Source of the DNA: Saccharopolyspora ipomoeae
GTDB lineage: Bacteria; Actinomycetota; Actinomycetes; Mycobacteriales; Pseudonocardiaceae
Assembly (NCBI RefSeq): GCF_029952525.1
Contig: NZ_JASAOF010000021.1
Span: forward strand, 42,843 to 106,842
Direction of reading: 5' to 3'
Length of the DNA: 64,000 bases
Numbering within the stretch: the first letter of the stretch is position 1; each line of letters begins with the position of its first letter. The notes under the pieces are model-generated. The model was not told the DNA's origin and made no database searches. It worked only from the letters and a program-made list of their open reading frames with translations. The translations under genes and the position numbers were made by a program. Of the stretch, positions 1 through 8,276 are shown piece by piece.

Positions 1-301
1 ACAAGCGCGACCGGACTGGGCACCCGCTTCCACAGTGCTTCCCAGGCAACCGTGTCGAGGGCGTTGTCTTCCCGATTGTCCACGGTTCACACGATAGGCG
101 GCCTGGGCCGAACTCGGTCCGTGATCGGTCTGGACCAGCTGGCCGTCCACCTGCGGAACGTCCTGGACGGGTGGTTGACACTTGCTGAGCGGGCGAGCAT
201 GGGTGGTCGCCTGCGCTCATGGAAGTGGGTCTCTTCGGGCGGCGCCATGCCGCCGGCGGCTCGGTCGTTCGCCGCCGCCCCTGCCCGGCGCCTCGCGTTC
301 G
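1..301. other. left-edge stretch without a recognisable gene
   Basis: No frame here resembles a known family. The best candidate is a minus-strand frame that opens with GTG at 83 and runs off the left edge for 27 codons (it begins VDNREDNALDTVAWEALWKR). It has natural-looking composition but no clear ribosome binding site. It could be the N-terminus of a gene lying to the left. The rest of the stretch (about 84-301) shows no hairpin, repeat or RNA gene that I can support. Confidence 0.3.
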
Positions 302-828
302 TCACCTCTCGTAGACGGGCGCCATGATCGCCCGCGCTAGCGTGTGGTTGAGCAAGGTGAAGCTCATGAACGCAGGTGTCGCGGTGTGCGGAATCCCCAG
401 CGACGGACACCGACGGCGTGCACGGCGATGTAGTAGCTGTGCACGCCGTGCCCTTCCGGCGGCGCCGCACCGAGGTAGTGGCGCAAGCCGGCGTCGTTGG
501 TCAGTGTCAGGGCGTTGTCGGGCAGCTCGCGTCCGCTCGGCTCGCCGGCGCCGGTCGGCAGTTCGGTAGTCCTGGCCGGAAGGTCGATCACCGCCCAGTG
601 CCAGAAGCCGCTGACGGTCGGGGCATCGGGGTCGTACATGGTCACCACGAAGCTCGCCGTCTCCGGCGGGAAGCCGGACCAGCTCAGGTGTGGGGAGATG
701 TCGTCGCCTCCCGCGCCGAAGATCCCGCTGCGCTGCGCGGGCGGCAGCGTTTCGCCGTGCGCGACGTCCTCGCTGACGAGGGTGAACGACGGGGCCTGGG
801 GAAGGTCAACATAGGGGTCACGACTCAT
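302..828 (-). pseudogene. YbhB/YbcL (PEBP/Raf kinase inhibitor-like) protein with frameshifted C-terminus
   Basis: The frame from ATG 828 (AGGAGG lies 8 bases upstream; GTG 831 is an alternative) has the PEBP core: [10 protein letters not shown] near residue 48, the DPDAP ligand-site loop, and [10 protein letters not shown]. It also has a [12 protein letters not shown] strand. After that strand the open frame continues into an untypical tail ([13 protein letters not shown]) and stops at 364. Reading one frame over from about position 405 restores the family ending, [20 protein letters not shown], with a stop at 302-304. One base is therefore missing (or two inserted) near 405. The family binds small anionic ligands and has no agreed cellular role. 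Either the gene is freshly broken, losing the C-terminal helix, or this is a sequence error. It lies downstream of the hydrolase gene but behind that gene's terminator. Confidence 0.75.
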
Positions 829-869
829 CACACGGTCCTCCTGCTCTGCCGAATCGTTTCGACCTGCTG

Positions 870-915
870 AAAAAGGCGCGTCGACCGCGGTATCGGTGCC
901 GCGACCGACGCGCCT
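870..915 (-). terminator. intrinsic terminator of the alpha/beta hydrolase gene
   Basis: A perfect 10-bp inverted repeat (AGGCGCGTCG at 874-883, CGACGCGCCT at 906-915) is closed by a 22-base loop that itself can pair CGCGG with CCGCG. On the minus strand it is followed directly by a run of T (plus-strand A870-874). It sits 6 bases after the hydrolase stop codon, which is the layout of a classical rho-independent terminator. Confidence 0.8.
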
Positions 916-920
916 CCGTG

Positions 921-1817
921 TCAGGCCTTGACCAGGTTTCGGTTGAAGAACTCGGTCAGCTTGGCCACAGCTGGGGTGAGGTACTCGTCCTTGTCGTAGA
1001 GGTCCACGTGCGTGGCGCCTTCGATCAGGTGCAGCTCGGCGTTGTCGCCGGCCTTGGCCACCGCGCCCTCACTGAAGGGCAGGGTCGCCGCTTTGGTGCC
1101 GGCGATCATCAGCAGTGGCCGCGGGGCGATCTTGTCGACCTGCGCGTAGGAGTCGTACTGGTCGAGCAGGGCGGCGCTGCGCAGCGCCCACGCGTTGGTC
1201 GAGCAGGGGTGCTGCCCCCGCGGCGTCTTGTAGTAGTCGACGAACTCCGCCACAGACTCCGGCGTCGACTCATCCGCGGTCTCCGGCAGTGCAGGCACCA
1301 TGGGAACCGGCTTACCTGCGACCTCGTCGCTGTACGCCTGACCCGACTGCTTGACCAGCTCGTTGAAACCGTCCGCGTCGCCTGCGCGGAAGAAGCCGGG
1401 CAGGTCCACCGCGCTGACGGTTGCCACGGCCTTCATCCGGTGGTCGGTCTGTGCGGCGAAGGGCACGTAGCCGCCGGAGGCGCAGATGCCGAGCACGCCG
1501 ATCCGTTCGGCATCCACATCGTCGCGGTTGGCGAGGTAGGACACGGCCCAGCGGAAGTCGTCGGCGCGCTGGAACGGATCTTCCAGCCCGCGCGGCTGGC
1601 CTTCGCTGTCGCCCTGGTACGCGGCGTCGAAGGTCAGGGCGATGTAGCCCTGGTCTGCCAGGCGCTGCGCGTACAGGCTGGGAGTCTGCTCCTTGACGCC
1701 AGTGGCCGGATGACCGACCACGATGGCCGGCGACCGCTCCGACGACGTGGTGTCAGGGGTGTAGAGGTGTCCCGCGAGCATCAGGTCGCCGCTCGAAAAG
1801 CGCACATCGGTCTTCAT
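921..1817 (-). CDS. alpha/beta hydrolase (dienelactone hydrolase/X-Pro peptidase-like)
   Basis: A 298-residue cytoplasmic alpha/beta hydrolase. An N-terminal strand region ([15 protein letters not shown]) leads to HPATG, then the nucleophile elbow GICASGGY with the serine at about residue 122. The late [10 protein letters not shown] segment should supply the catalytic histidine. ATG 1817 is preferred over longer frames because family similarity begins at [11 protein letters not shown] and GAGG lies 10 bases upstream. Proteins of this type hydrolyse esters or thioesters, and the substrate cannot be told from sequence. The gene is oriented with the SDR and aldehyde dehydrogenase genes upstream but is separated from them by about 380 bases, so it probably has its own promoter. 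Confidence 0.85.
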   Translation of the reverse strand: MKTDVRFSSGDLMLAGHLYTPDTTSSERSPAIVVGHPATGVKEQTPSLYAQRLADQGYIALTFDAAYQGDSEGQPRGLEDPFQRADDFRWAVSYLANRDDVDAERIGVLGICASGGYVPFAAQTDHRMKAVATVSAVDLPGFFRAGDADGFNELVKQSGQAYSDEVAGKPVPMVPALPETADESTPESVAEFVDYYKTPRGQHPCSTNAWALRSAALLDQYDSYAQVDKIAPRPLLMIAGTKAATLPFSEGAVAKAGDNAELHLIEGATHVDLYDKDEYLTPAVAKLTEFFNRNLVKA

Positions 1818-2199
1818 GAAAAACAAACCTCGAAATGGTGCTGAAGTGGTGGCGCGGTGCCGTGTCGGCTTCCCGGCCAGGGGAGGTTCGTCTGTCTCCC
1901 CGTGACTCCAACTGTGCTTCGGAATGGAGAGTGCGAGAAGGGACGGCTCCCTCCTGGGAAGAAACCATCCCCCCATCCCTCCGCCAGCCGAGTGCGGAAT
2001 GGTGCGTACTCACGATCGTTCGCGGGTCTTCGGTGTGCCATGGCAGCGAATCAAGAGCTGCACGCGTCAGACCTCGGGCTCCTCAAGGCGTTGAGCGCCA
2101 TGGCACGCACTCCGCCTCGTCGGCGATGCGCGACACTGCCTCCGGCGCTGCACGCACCCCTGTCAGCGTCAAGCGGGACCGAGCCTCGGAGGGACCGAC
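1818..2199. other. 382-bp intergenic stretch
   Basis: Lies between the SDR stop and the hydrolase start, both on the minus strand. It should carry the hydrolase promoter and 5' leader. I see only short imperfect hairpins (for example GGGA...TCCC near 1940) and no convincing small gene. Confidence 0.4.
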
Positions 2200-3099
2200 C
2201 TAGAGGATGTCGAGAAGGGAGACCTCTCCGTCGCTGCCCACGATGCCGAGCGGCTTGCTCGTTGCGTCGTCGACGATCGTGTCGAGGTGTTCGGCGATGT
2301 CCTCAGGGGTCGTAGCAGGGTTGGCATAGCCTTCGTTCATCGTGAGAGCGATGCGCTGCATGAGTCCGCCTTGAGTCAGGAAGGTCTCGCCGGTCACGGA
2401 GCAGTTTTCGTGAGCGAAGTAGGCGACCATCTGCGAAGCCATCGACGCGGTCATGCTCTCCTTGAGCGTTGTTTTGAGGGAGTCGGGGAGGTCGGCTTCC
2501 TCGACCATGCGGCTGTATGCGGTCGGAGCGATCGCATTCACGCGGATGCCCACCTCCTTGCCCTCCAGGGAGAGGCACCGGGTGAACCCGAAGATGGCGG
2601 CCTTGGAGGTGACGTAAGGGGTCTGGCCCTCCCACCCGACGATGGTCGGCGACGCGGTGTTGACGACGCGGCCGGAGCCGCTGGCGATCAGGTGAGGCCA
2701 CGCAGCGGCGGTGATAGCGGCGGTGCCGAAGAAGTTGACCTCCATCTGGCGCCTGATCTGGTGGACGATGTCGGCCGAGCCGATCGTGGCCGGGACGTTG
2801 ATGCCGGCGTTGTTCACGACGATGTCGAGCTTGCCGAACGCCTCGATCGCGGCCTGCACTACTGCTTCTGCGTTGGTGGCGACATCATCGTGGTTGGCCA
2901 CGGCCTCTCCGCCGGCCTCCTTGATCTCGGCGACGACTTCGTCCGCCGGGCGCGAACTGGAGCCCGACCCGAGCGTGTCGCCACCCAGATCATTGACGAG
3001 CACACAAGCCCCGCGCGATGCGAGGAGCAGGGCGTGCGAACGTCCCAGGCCGCGCCCGCCACCAGTTACCAGTGCCACCTTGCCATCGAACCGCATCAT
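2200..3099 (-). CDS. SDR-family NAD(P)-dependent oxidoreductase (MFE-2-like)
   Basis: A 299-residue short-chain dehydrogenase. It has the Rossmann motif TGGGRGLG (residues 12-19), the long N-terminal insert VNDLGGDTLGSG typical of the multifunctional-enzyme type 2 and (3R)-hydroxyacyl-CoA dehydrogenase group, NNAG, the catalytic serine in NTASPT, and YVTSK. The C-terminal extension (from about residue 225) is longer than in classical SDRs. ATG 3099 is chosen because GGGAG lies 9 bases upstream; an adjacent ATG at 3096 is also possible. Expected chemistry is oxidation of a hydroxyacyl-CoA or secondary alcohol. It lies in the same direction as the aldehyde dehydrogenase but has its own TTGACT promoter. 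Confidence 0.88.
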   Translation of the reverse strand: MMRFDGKVALVTGGGRGLGRSHALLLASRGACVLVNDLGGDTLGSGSSSRPADEVVAEIKEAGGEAVANHDDVATNAEAVVQAAIEAFGKLDIVVNNAGINVPATIGSADIVHQIRRQMEVNFFGTAAITAAAWPHLIASGSGRVVNTASPTIVGWEGQTPYVTSKAAIFGFTRCLSLEGKEVGIRVNAIAPTAYSRMVEEADLPDSLKTTLKESMTASMASQMVAYFAHENCSVTGETFLTQGGLMQRIALTMNEGYANPATTPEDIAEHLDTIVDDATSKPLGIVGSDGEVSLLDIL

Positions 3100-3160
3100 C
3101 TTCGGCTTCTCCCTGTTGTCTTCAGGCCAGCGACGGGGATCTCTGCTCGCAGCCAACGAA

Positions 3161-3188
3161 ATATTGTATATATTATGTTCTCAGTCAA
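3161..3188 (-). promoter_or_regulatory. AT-rich promoter of the SDR gene
   Basis: On the minus strand, TTGACT (3183-3188) is followed after 16 bases by CAATAT (3161-3166), or after 17 by AATATT. This is a good vegetative-type promoter and unusually A+T-rich for this genome. It lies between the aldehyde dehydrogenase stop and the SDR start, giving a leader of about 50-55 bases. A related AT-rich element precedes the aldehyde dehydrogenase (4889-4917), hinting at joint control. Confidence 0.6.
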
Positions 3189-3222
3189 GGGTGGCCTAGT
3201 CCCGTTGCGTGGTCGTCAGGGG

Positions 3223-4659
3223 TCAGGGTCTGAAGATGGTCTTGTAGGTGAGGTACGGGTCGAGGGCATGCGGCCCCAGCTCAGTGCCGAGCCCGCTGTT
3301 CTTGATCCCGCCGAACGGTGCGTCCATGGGGAACGTCGCCGTGTTGACGCCGACGGTGCCGGACTCGATCCGCTCCGCGACCGCGGTCGCGCGCTCGACG
3401 TCCGGCGAGAACACGCCGCCGCCCAGTCCGTACTCGGAGTCGTTGGCGATGGCGACCGCCTCGTCGATGGTGTCGTAGGGCATCACGGCGATCACGGGGC
3501 CGAAGATCTCTTCGCGCGCGATGCGCATGTCGTTGGTGACGTTCCGGAACAGCGTGGGCTCGACGTAGTACCCGCAGTTGAATCCGGCGGGTCGGCCGCC
3601 GCCGGTCACGACCTCTGCGCCTTCCTCGACGCCGATGCGGATGTAGGCCTCCACGCGTTCGCGCTGTGCGGCGTTGACGAGCGGGCCGTACAGGTTCGCC
3701 GGGTCCGACGGGGAGCCGAGCGGGATGGCGCGCAGCGCATCAGCGAGGAACTGCACCACTTCCTCGTACCGTGCGCGCGGGGCCAGCACGCGGGTCAGCG
3801 CGCGGCAGGTCTGTCCGGTGTTGGGAGTGCATGCCGACAGGACGAACGGGCGGAAGCTGTCGAGGTCGACGTCGTCGAGGAGGATGCCTGCCGATTTGCC
3901 GCCGAGCTCGAGCGTCACGTGCTTGAGTCCTGCGCCGCAGGTGGCGGCGATCGCCTTGCCTGCCGCGGCCGATCCGGTGAACGCGATCTTGCGCACCGTC
4001 GGGTGTTCGACGAGTGCCGCCCCGGTCTGCCGCCCACCCGTGACGACGCCGATAACCCCTGGTGGCAGGCCGACGGCGTCGAAGACCTCAGTGAGCAGGA
4101 GCGCGTCGAGCGACGTCTCCGGGGCGGGCTTGAGCACCACGGTGCAGCCCGCGGCCAGTGCCGGTCCCACCTTCCACGCGGTGAGCGGTTGCGGCCCGTT
4201 CCACGGGACGATGGCGCCGACGACGCCGACCGGTTCGCGGGTGATGATCGCGTCACCGCCGACCGTGGCCCGTCGTTCCCGCGTCTCGAGTGCGTCGGCC
4301 AGCGAAGCGAAGTAGCGGTAGTTCTCCGGGACCATGGCCTGCATCGCCCCGGCCAGGGCGATGGGGGTGCCGTTCTGCCGGGACACCAGCTCTGACATCT
4401 CGTCGATGCGGCGCTCGAACTCGTCCGCGATCGCTCGCAAGAACCCAGCCCGTTGGGCGGGTGTCAGCTCGCGCCAGGCGGGGAGCGCATCGGACGCGGC
4501 CCGGACCGCGCGGTCGACGTCGGTGGCGTCCCCGTCGGCGATGTGGCCGATGACCTCTTCTGTCGCCGGATCGATCACGTCGATGGCGGCCTGCGAGTGC
4601 GCGGGGACCCGCGCACCGGACAGATACATCTCGAGCCGGGAATCGGCTACCACGGTCAT
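3223..4659 (-). CDS. aldehyde dehydrogenase family protein
   Basis: A 478-residue NAD(P)-dependent aldehyde dehydrogenase of normal family length. Visible motifs are the PWNGPQPLTAWKVGPALAAG substrate/cofactor region, KPAPETS, the cofactor loop FTGSAAAGK, the general base Glu in LELGGKS, the catalytic Cys in GQTCRALT, and the EEIFGPV motif. ATG 4659 is chosen because GAGGA lies 8 bases upstream and family similarity begins just after it. It oxidises an aldehyde to the acid. With the CoA ligase and two SDRs nearby, an alcohol to aldehyde to acid to acyl-CoA route is plausible. The substrate is unknown. Confidence 0.92.
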   Translation of the reverse strand: MTVVADSRLEMYLSGARVPAHSQAAIDVIDPATEEVIGHIADGDATDVDRAVRAASDALPAWRELTPAQRAGFLRAIADEFERRIDEMSELVSRQNGTPIALAGAMQAMVPENYRYFASLADALETRERRATVGGDAIITREPVGVVGAIVPWNGPQPLTAWKVGPALAAGCTVVLKPAPETSLDALLLTEVFDAVGLPPGVIGVVTGGRQTGAALVEHPTVRKIAFTGSAAAGKAIAATCGAGLKHVTLELGGKSAGILLDDVDLDSFRPFVLSACTPNTGQTCRALTRVLAPRARYEEVVQFLADALRAIPLGSPSDPANLYGPLVNAAQRERVEAYIRIGVEEGAEVVTGGGRPAGFNCGYYVEPTLFRNVTNDMRIAREEIFGPVIAVMPYDTIDEAVAIANDSEYGLGGGVFSPDVERATAVAERIESGTVGVNTATFPMDAPFGGIKNSGLGTELGPHALDPYLTYKTIFRP

Positions 4660-5165
4660 GAAGGATTTCCTCTCGCGACTTGGCGCGCGCCAGTGGTGCG
4701 GCGGACCTTGCTCGTCGGGCAGGATGTGGAGAGGCAATGGCGGCCACCTCTCCCGGGCTTGGGACATGCGCGCGACCGGGCCGGACTCGACGAGCCGGTC
4801 CGATCTGATGCCGCCGAATCCTCTACGGCCAAGCAACAGCCCTCGTGCAGGGACCGAGCGAAGTCCCGTCCTGCTCAGATTCGAAAAAAATATATAATAC
4901 GGCTTCGGAGGAGGCAATAGGATCACTGCTCACCGTCGCATCGCCGGAGGTGGACCGCTCGACGAGCATGAGTCCAGGGCAGTGGAGACGCGACCCCTCA
5001 GCATGGCGCTTCTGCTGGAGTTCGGTGGTTCGGGACGCCTCGAACTTGATCGCTTCGGCGCCGTACGAGTGTTCTTCGACCCCATAGCCACTGGCGTCGA
5101 TCAAGTCCGACCGGCCGCGACTTCGTAGGTGACCGATGAGAACTTCCCGGGCAGTACAGTGCTGA
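4660..5165. other. 506-bp intergenic stretch with the ALDH leader
   Basis: Lies between the PucR regulator stop and the aldehyde dehydrogenase start, both on the minus strand. About 230 bases from the probable promoter (4889-4917) to the start codon would be untranslated leader, which is long. A minus-strand frame of 93 codons covers 4823-5104 but spans the promoter and matches nothing I know, so I leave it uncalled. Confidence 0.4.
4889..4917 (-). promoter_or_regulatory. AT-rich promoter of the aldehyde dehydrogenase gene
   Basis: On the minus strand, TTGCCT (plus 4912-4917), a 17-base spacer and TATATT (plus 4889-4894) form a good promoter. It sits inside an A/T block (4881-4899) very unlike its surroundings. 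The sequence on the -10 side, TATATATTTTTTTCG, resembles the corresponding part of the SDR promoter (TATACAATATTTCG). Confidence 0.55.
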
Positions 5166-6446
5166 TCAGTCCTGCTCGGTCATGAGCACCGACTTGCCGA
5201 GCCACTGACAGGCCTGTAGCGCCAGTTCGACGTCCAACCTGTCCGTCCCAATTGGACGTCGGCGTTCATCCTCTGCTTTCTTGATGCGGTATTTCACCGT
5301 GTTGTAGTGCAGGTTCAGCACTTCGGCCGCAGCTTTGTGGCTCGATCCTCTGGACAGGAACTCTCTCAGGGTGCACCGGAGCCGTTGGGCGCTGTCGGTG
5401 TTGGCCGCGAGTGGCCCGAGGATCTCTGCGACCCATCTCTTCGTTTCCTCGATGTTCTTGCTGAGCAGGGCGATCGTCGGCAGCCCGGGCTCGTCGTAGA
5501 ACGTGATGCGGCGATCAGCAGCGTCGCTGAGGAGCGCGATGTCGTGCGCGAGTTGGGCACGCTGGTGACTCTCGCGGAACCCCGAATGGCCGTGTGCCGG
5601 GGTACCGACGGCGACCGAGAGCGAGTCGGCGCGTTCGGCCACGCAACTGCGGATCTGGGAACGATCGATGGTGGACCGTCCACCCAGCGGGATCCATGCC
5701 CAGCCCGAAACTCTGTCGAACGCGACGAACAGCGGAGACCGTCGAGCCCCTGCGCAGTGCGCGATGGCGTGCGCGGCTTGTTCAAGATCCGCGATGCGCT
5801 CCTTGCCGGTGTCGGGAAGCCACAGAATCACGGCGAGGTGCTGCTGCCCCATCGCATACCCGATGTCCGCTTCGGTTTCCGGAGCCGGCGCGTCCTCCTC
5901 GCGGAGGAGTTCGCGCACTCGCACGGTGCGGAGACTGCTGCGGGTGGCGAGCCACCGCTCTCGCTCGTGCTCGTACACGTCAACCACTTGCTGGGAGATC
6001 CAGTCGATGTAGTCGGAGACCACGGAGACGATGCGATGCGCCACCGACAGACGGAGGTTCGCATCGAGGTTCGTGACCTCCACCTCGGACAGTGCGATGT
6101 CCAGCAAGGTCCTCTGGCCGAGCCGGTAGGCCCGCACGAGCGCGTTGACCGGGACACCGTGTTGGGCGAGGCGTCGTGCGTACTCCATGGCCGCAGCGGG
6201 GGCTTCCAGGTGTTCCGCGGCGATGTTGTGCTGGAGCGTGTGCAGGATGGTGTCGAGGTTGCCTTCGATGCTCGCGCCGAGAAGTTCGAGCAGCCGCGCA
6301 TCGCCGCGGAGCTCGGTGATGCTTGCTTCGAGCACCTTCTTGATCGCCAGGGTTTCGGTGGTGAGACGGCGGTTGAGTTCGGCCGCCACGGCGGCCGCCC
6401 ACCGGTCTACGACGTCCTGGTCGGCGTGCTCCATCCCTGTCCCCAT
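5166..6446 (-). CDS. PucR/CdaR-family transcriptional regulator
   Basis: A 426-residue cytoplasmic regulator. An N-terminal helical sensory region (about residues 10-160, with a hydrophobic VSVVSDYIDWISQQVVDVYEHE segment) is followed by a GGDEF-like middle region. A C-terminal helix-turn-helix of the PucR type (GSSHKAAAEVLNLHYNTVKY) lies at about residues 368-390. Members usually activate catabolic genes in response to a pathway metabolite. The gene is divergent from the acyl-CoA ligase operon, and the 278-bp intergenic region has a 30-bp-spaced direct repeat that could be its operator. The start may be ATG 6446 or the in-frame ATG at 6434. Confidence 0.88.
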   Translation of the reverse strand: MGTGMEHADQDVVDRWAAAVAAELNRRLTTETLAIKKVLEASITELRGDARLLELLGASIEGNLDTILHTLQHNIAAEHLEAPAAAMEYARRLAQHGVPVNALVRAYRLGQRTLLDIALSEVEVTNLDANLRLSVAHRIVSVVSDYIDWISQQVVDVYEHERERWLATRSSLRTVRVRELLREEDAPAPETEADIGYAMGQQHLAVILWLPDTGKERIADLEQAAHAIAHCAGARRSPLFVAFDRVSGWAWIPLGGRSTIDRSQIRSCVAERADSLSVAVGTPAHGHSGFRESHQRAQLAHDIALLSDAADRRITFYDEPGLPTIALLSKNIEETKRWVAEILGPLAANTDSAQRLRCTLREFLSRGSSHKAAAEVLNLHYNTVKYRIKKAEDERRRPIGTDRLDVELALQACQWLGKSVLMTEQD

Positions 6447-6468
6447 CGAACAACGGTAGCCCGCGGTT

Positions 6469-6518
6469 GTCGCGCCAGGTCAACTACGACACCCGGTAGT
6501 CGTGCCGGGTCAACTACG
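6469..6518. promoter_or_regulatory. paired direct repeat, candidate PucR-regulator operator
   Basis: Two 20-bp copies, GTCGCGCCAGGTCAACTACG (6469-6488) and GTCGTGCCGGGTCAACTACG (6499-6518), differ at two positions and start exactly 30 bases apart, about three helical turns. They begin 22 bases upstream of the regulator start and lie about 200 bases before the divergent CoA ligase. Placement and periodicity suit a dimeric activator or autoregulator. No experimental motif is known to me for this regulator. Confidence 0.5.
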
Positions 6519-6724
6519 CAGTCGAGGTGGCAGCCCACCTGACCTGCTTCGACCTTGGCCAGAGGTCAGCTCGGGGTTTGCAGGGCCAGGTTCCTCCCGT
6601 CCGTTTTTGTTTCCCGGAGACGAAGACTCCGAGATTCTTCATGATGGCAAGACATGGTGCGGATCACAGGTCGCTTCGTATCGTCGAGTTGTCACGGTTA
6701 CAACGAGGTCACCAGGAAGTTTTC

Positions 6725-8197
6725 ATGCTTCTCCAGACTTTGCCCGGTAGGCGCGCGGCGCAGGACCCCCACGGACCGGCCATCGCCGATGAATCGGTCG
6801 ACCTGACGAATGCCGAATTCGCGTCGGCGGTCGCACTGGCAGCAGTTGCACTGCGTTCTAGGGGGATTTCTTCGGGAGACGTGGTCGCAATTATGATGCC
6901 GAACAGCACATCATTCGTGGTGGGCTTGTTCGCCGCATGGCATGTCGGCGCGGTGGTGACACCGGTCAACCCATCACTGGCCGCAGGTGAGGTCGCTCAT
7001 CAGCTCCACGATTCGGCGGCGAAGGTCGTCGTCACGGTCCCGGAGCACCTCGCTGAGATACCGAACTCGGTGGAGGCGATCACCGACCTGGCAGCTCATC
7101 CGGGCGCGGCAGCCAATGCCCCGGAACAGGAGCTGGATTCCCGGGACTTAGCCCTGCTGATCTACACGAGCGGCACCACGGGCAGCCCCAAGGGCGTGAT
7201 GCTCGACCACGGAAACCTCGGCGCGATGTGCACGATGATGATCGAGGCCTTCGGCCTGGACAGTGGATCGCACAGCTTGCTGGTCCTGCCTTTGTTCCAC
7301 GTGAACGGCATCGTGGTGAGCATCCTGTCACCGCTGCTGGCGGGAGGCCGGGCCACCATCGCGGGACGGTTCGACCCGGCGTCGTTCTTCGACCGTGTCG
7401 AGCGAGCCCGCCCAACCTACTTCTCGGGCGTTCCCACGATCTACGCCAAACTGGCTGATCTGCCCAGTGGCGTCGCGCCGGACACGTCCTCTCTTGAGTT
7501 CGCGGTCTGCGGCGCCGCGCCAGCGAGCGTGGAGCTCCTCAACAAATTCGAACGGCGGTTCGACGTGCCGATCGTTGAGGGCTACGGTTTGTCCGAGGGG
7601 ACATGTGCCAGCACGGTCAATCCGCTTCGCGGCATTCGCAAGCCCGGCACCGTTGGACTCCCGTTGCCGGGCCAGTCGGTCCGGATCGTCAACGCTGATG
7701 GGGAAGACCTGGACAGCGGTGGCCCTGGTGAGGTGCTCATCCACGGGCCGAACGTGATGCGTGGCTACCTCAACCGTCCCGAGGAGACCGCCGCGACTGT
7801 CACCGACGGTTGGTTGCGGACCGGCGACATCGGGTATCTGGACGATGACGGTTACCTCACCCTGGTCGACCGCGCGAAGGACATGTTGATCCGCGGCGGC
7901 GAGAACATCTATCCCAAAGAGATCGAGAACGTCGTCTACCAGTTGCCTGAGGTGTTCGAGGCGGCCGTCGTCGGCCGTCCGCACCCGGTTCTCGGCGAGG
8001 AACCCGTGCTGGTCGTCTCCCCGGCCAGCGGCGCGATCCTCGACGAGGGAGAAATTCGCGACAGCCTGGTCGGAATGATGTCCAAGTTCAAACTTCCTGC
8101 CGAGATTATTATCGTGGATTCCTTGCCCAAGAACCCGGTGGGCAAGATTGATAAGCCGTCTCTCCGGAAGCGTTTTGCGAAAAGCGAGCTGATTTAG
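6725..8197 (+). CDS. AMP-dependent acyl-CoA synthetase/ligase
   Basis: A 490-residue member of the ANL superfamily that activates a carboxylic acid through an acyl-adenylate and forms the CoA thioester. P-loop: LLIYTSGTTGSPKGVM (A3 core). Then GYGLSEGTC (A5), GWLRTGDIGYLDDDGY (A7), the hinge DRAKDMLIRGGENIYPKEIE (A8), and the terminal catalytic lysine in NPVGKIDK (A10). ATG 6725 has AGGA 7 bases upstream and matches the family start. Longer in-frame starts would add unsupported residues. First gene of the plus-strand catabolic operon, 79 bases before the DUF3556 gene. The acid could be a fatty, aromatic or terpenoid acid. Confidence 0.92.
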   Translation: MLLQTLPGRRAAQDPHGPAIADESVDLTNAEFASAVALAAVALRSRGISSGDVVAIMMPNSTSFVVGLFAAWHVGAVVTPVNPSLAAGEVAHQLHDSAAKVVVTVPEHLAEIPNSVEAITDLAAHPGAAANAPEQELDSRDLALLIYTSGTTGSPKGVMLDHGNLGAMCTMMIEAFGLDSGSHSLLVLPLFHVNGIVVSILSPLLAGGRATIAGRFDPASFFDRVERARPTYFSGVPTIYAKLADLPSGVAPDTSSLEFAVCGAAPASVELLNKFERRFDVPIVEGYGLSEGTCASTVNPLRGIRKPGTVGLPLPGQSVRIVNADGEDLDSGGPGEVLIHGPNVMRGYLNRPEETAATVTDGWLRTGDIGYLDDDGYLTLVDRAKDMLIRGGENIYPKEIENVVYQLPEVFEAAVVGRPHPVLGEEPVLVVSPASGAILDEGEIRDSLVGMMSKFKLPAEIIIVDSLPKNPVGKIDKPSLRKRFAKSELI

Positions 8198-8276
8198 AAC
8201 CGTGCCACGACCATTTCCGCCCATGCGAAAGGTGCATGGGTGGGGCAGTGTCCCCATGCCACCAAAGGAGTTGATG

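Noticed and set aside
2287..4395. A 702-codon open frame on the plus strand
   Set aside because: Antisense to the SDR and aldehyde dehydrogenase genes, with Arg/Gly/Asp-rich composition typical of high-G+C shadows and no family match.
4823..5104. 93-codon minus-strand frame between the PucR and aldehyde dehydrogenase genes
   Set aside because: No family match and it spans the probable aldehyde dehydrogenase promoter.
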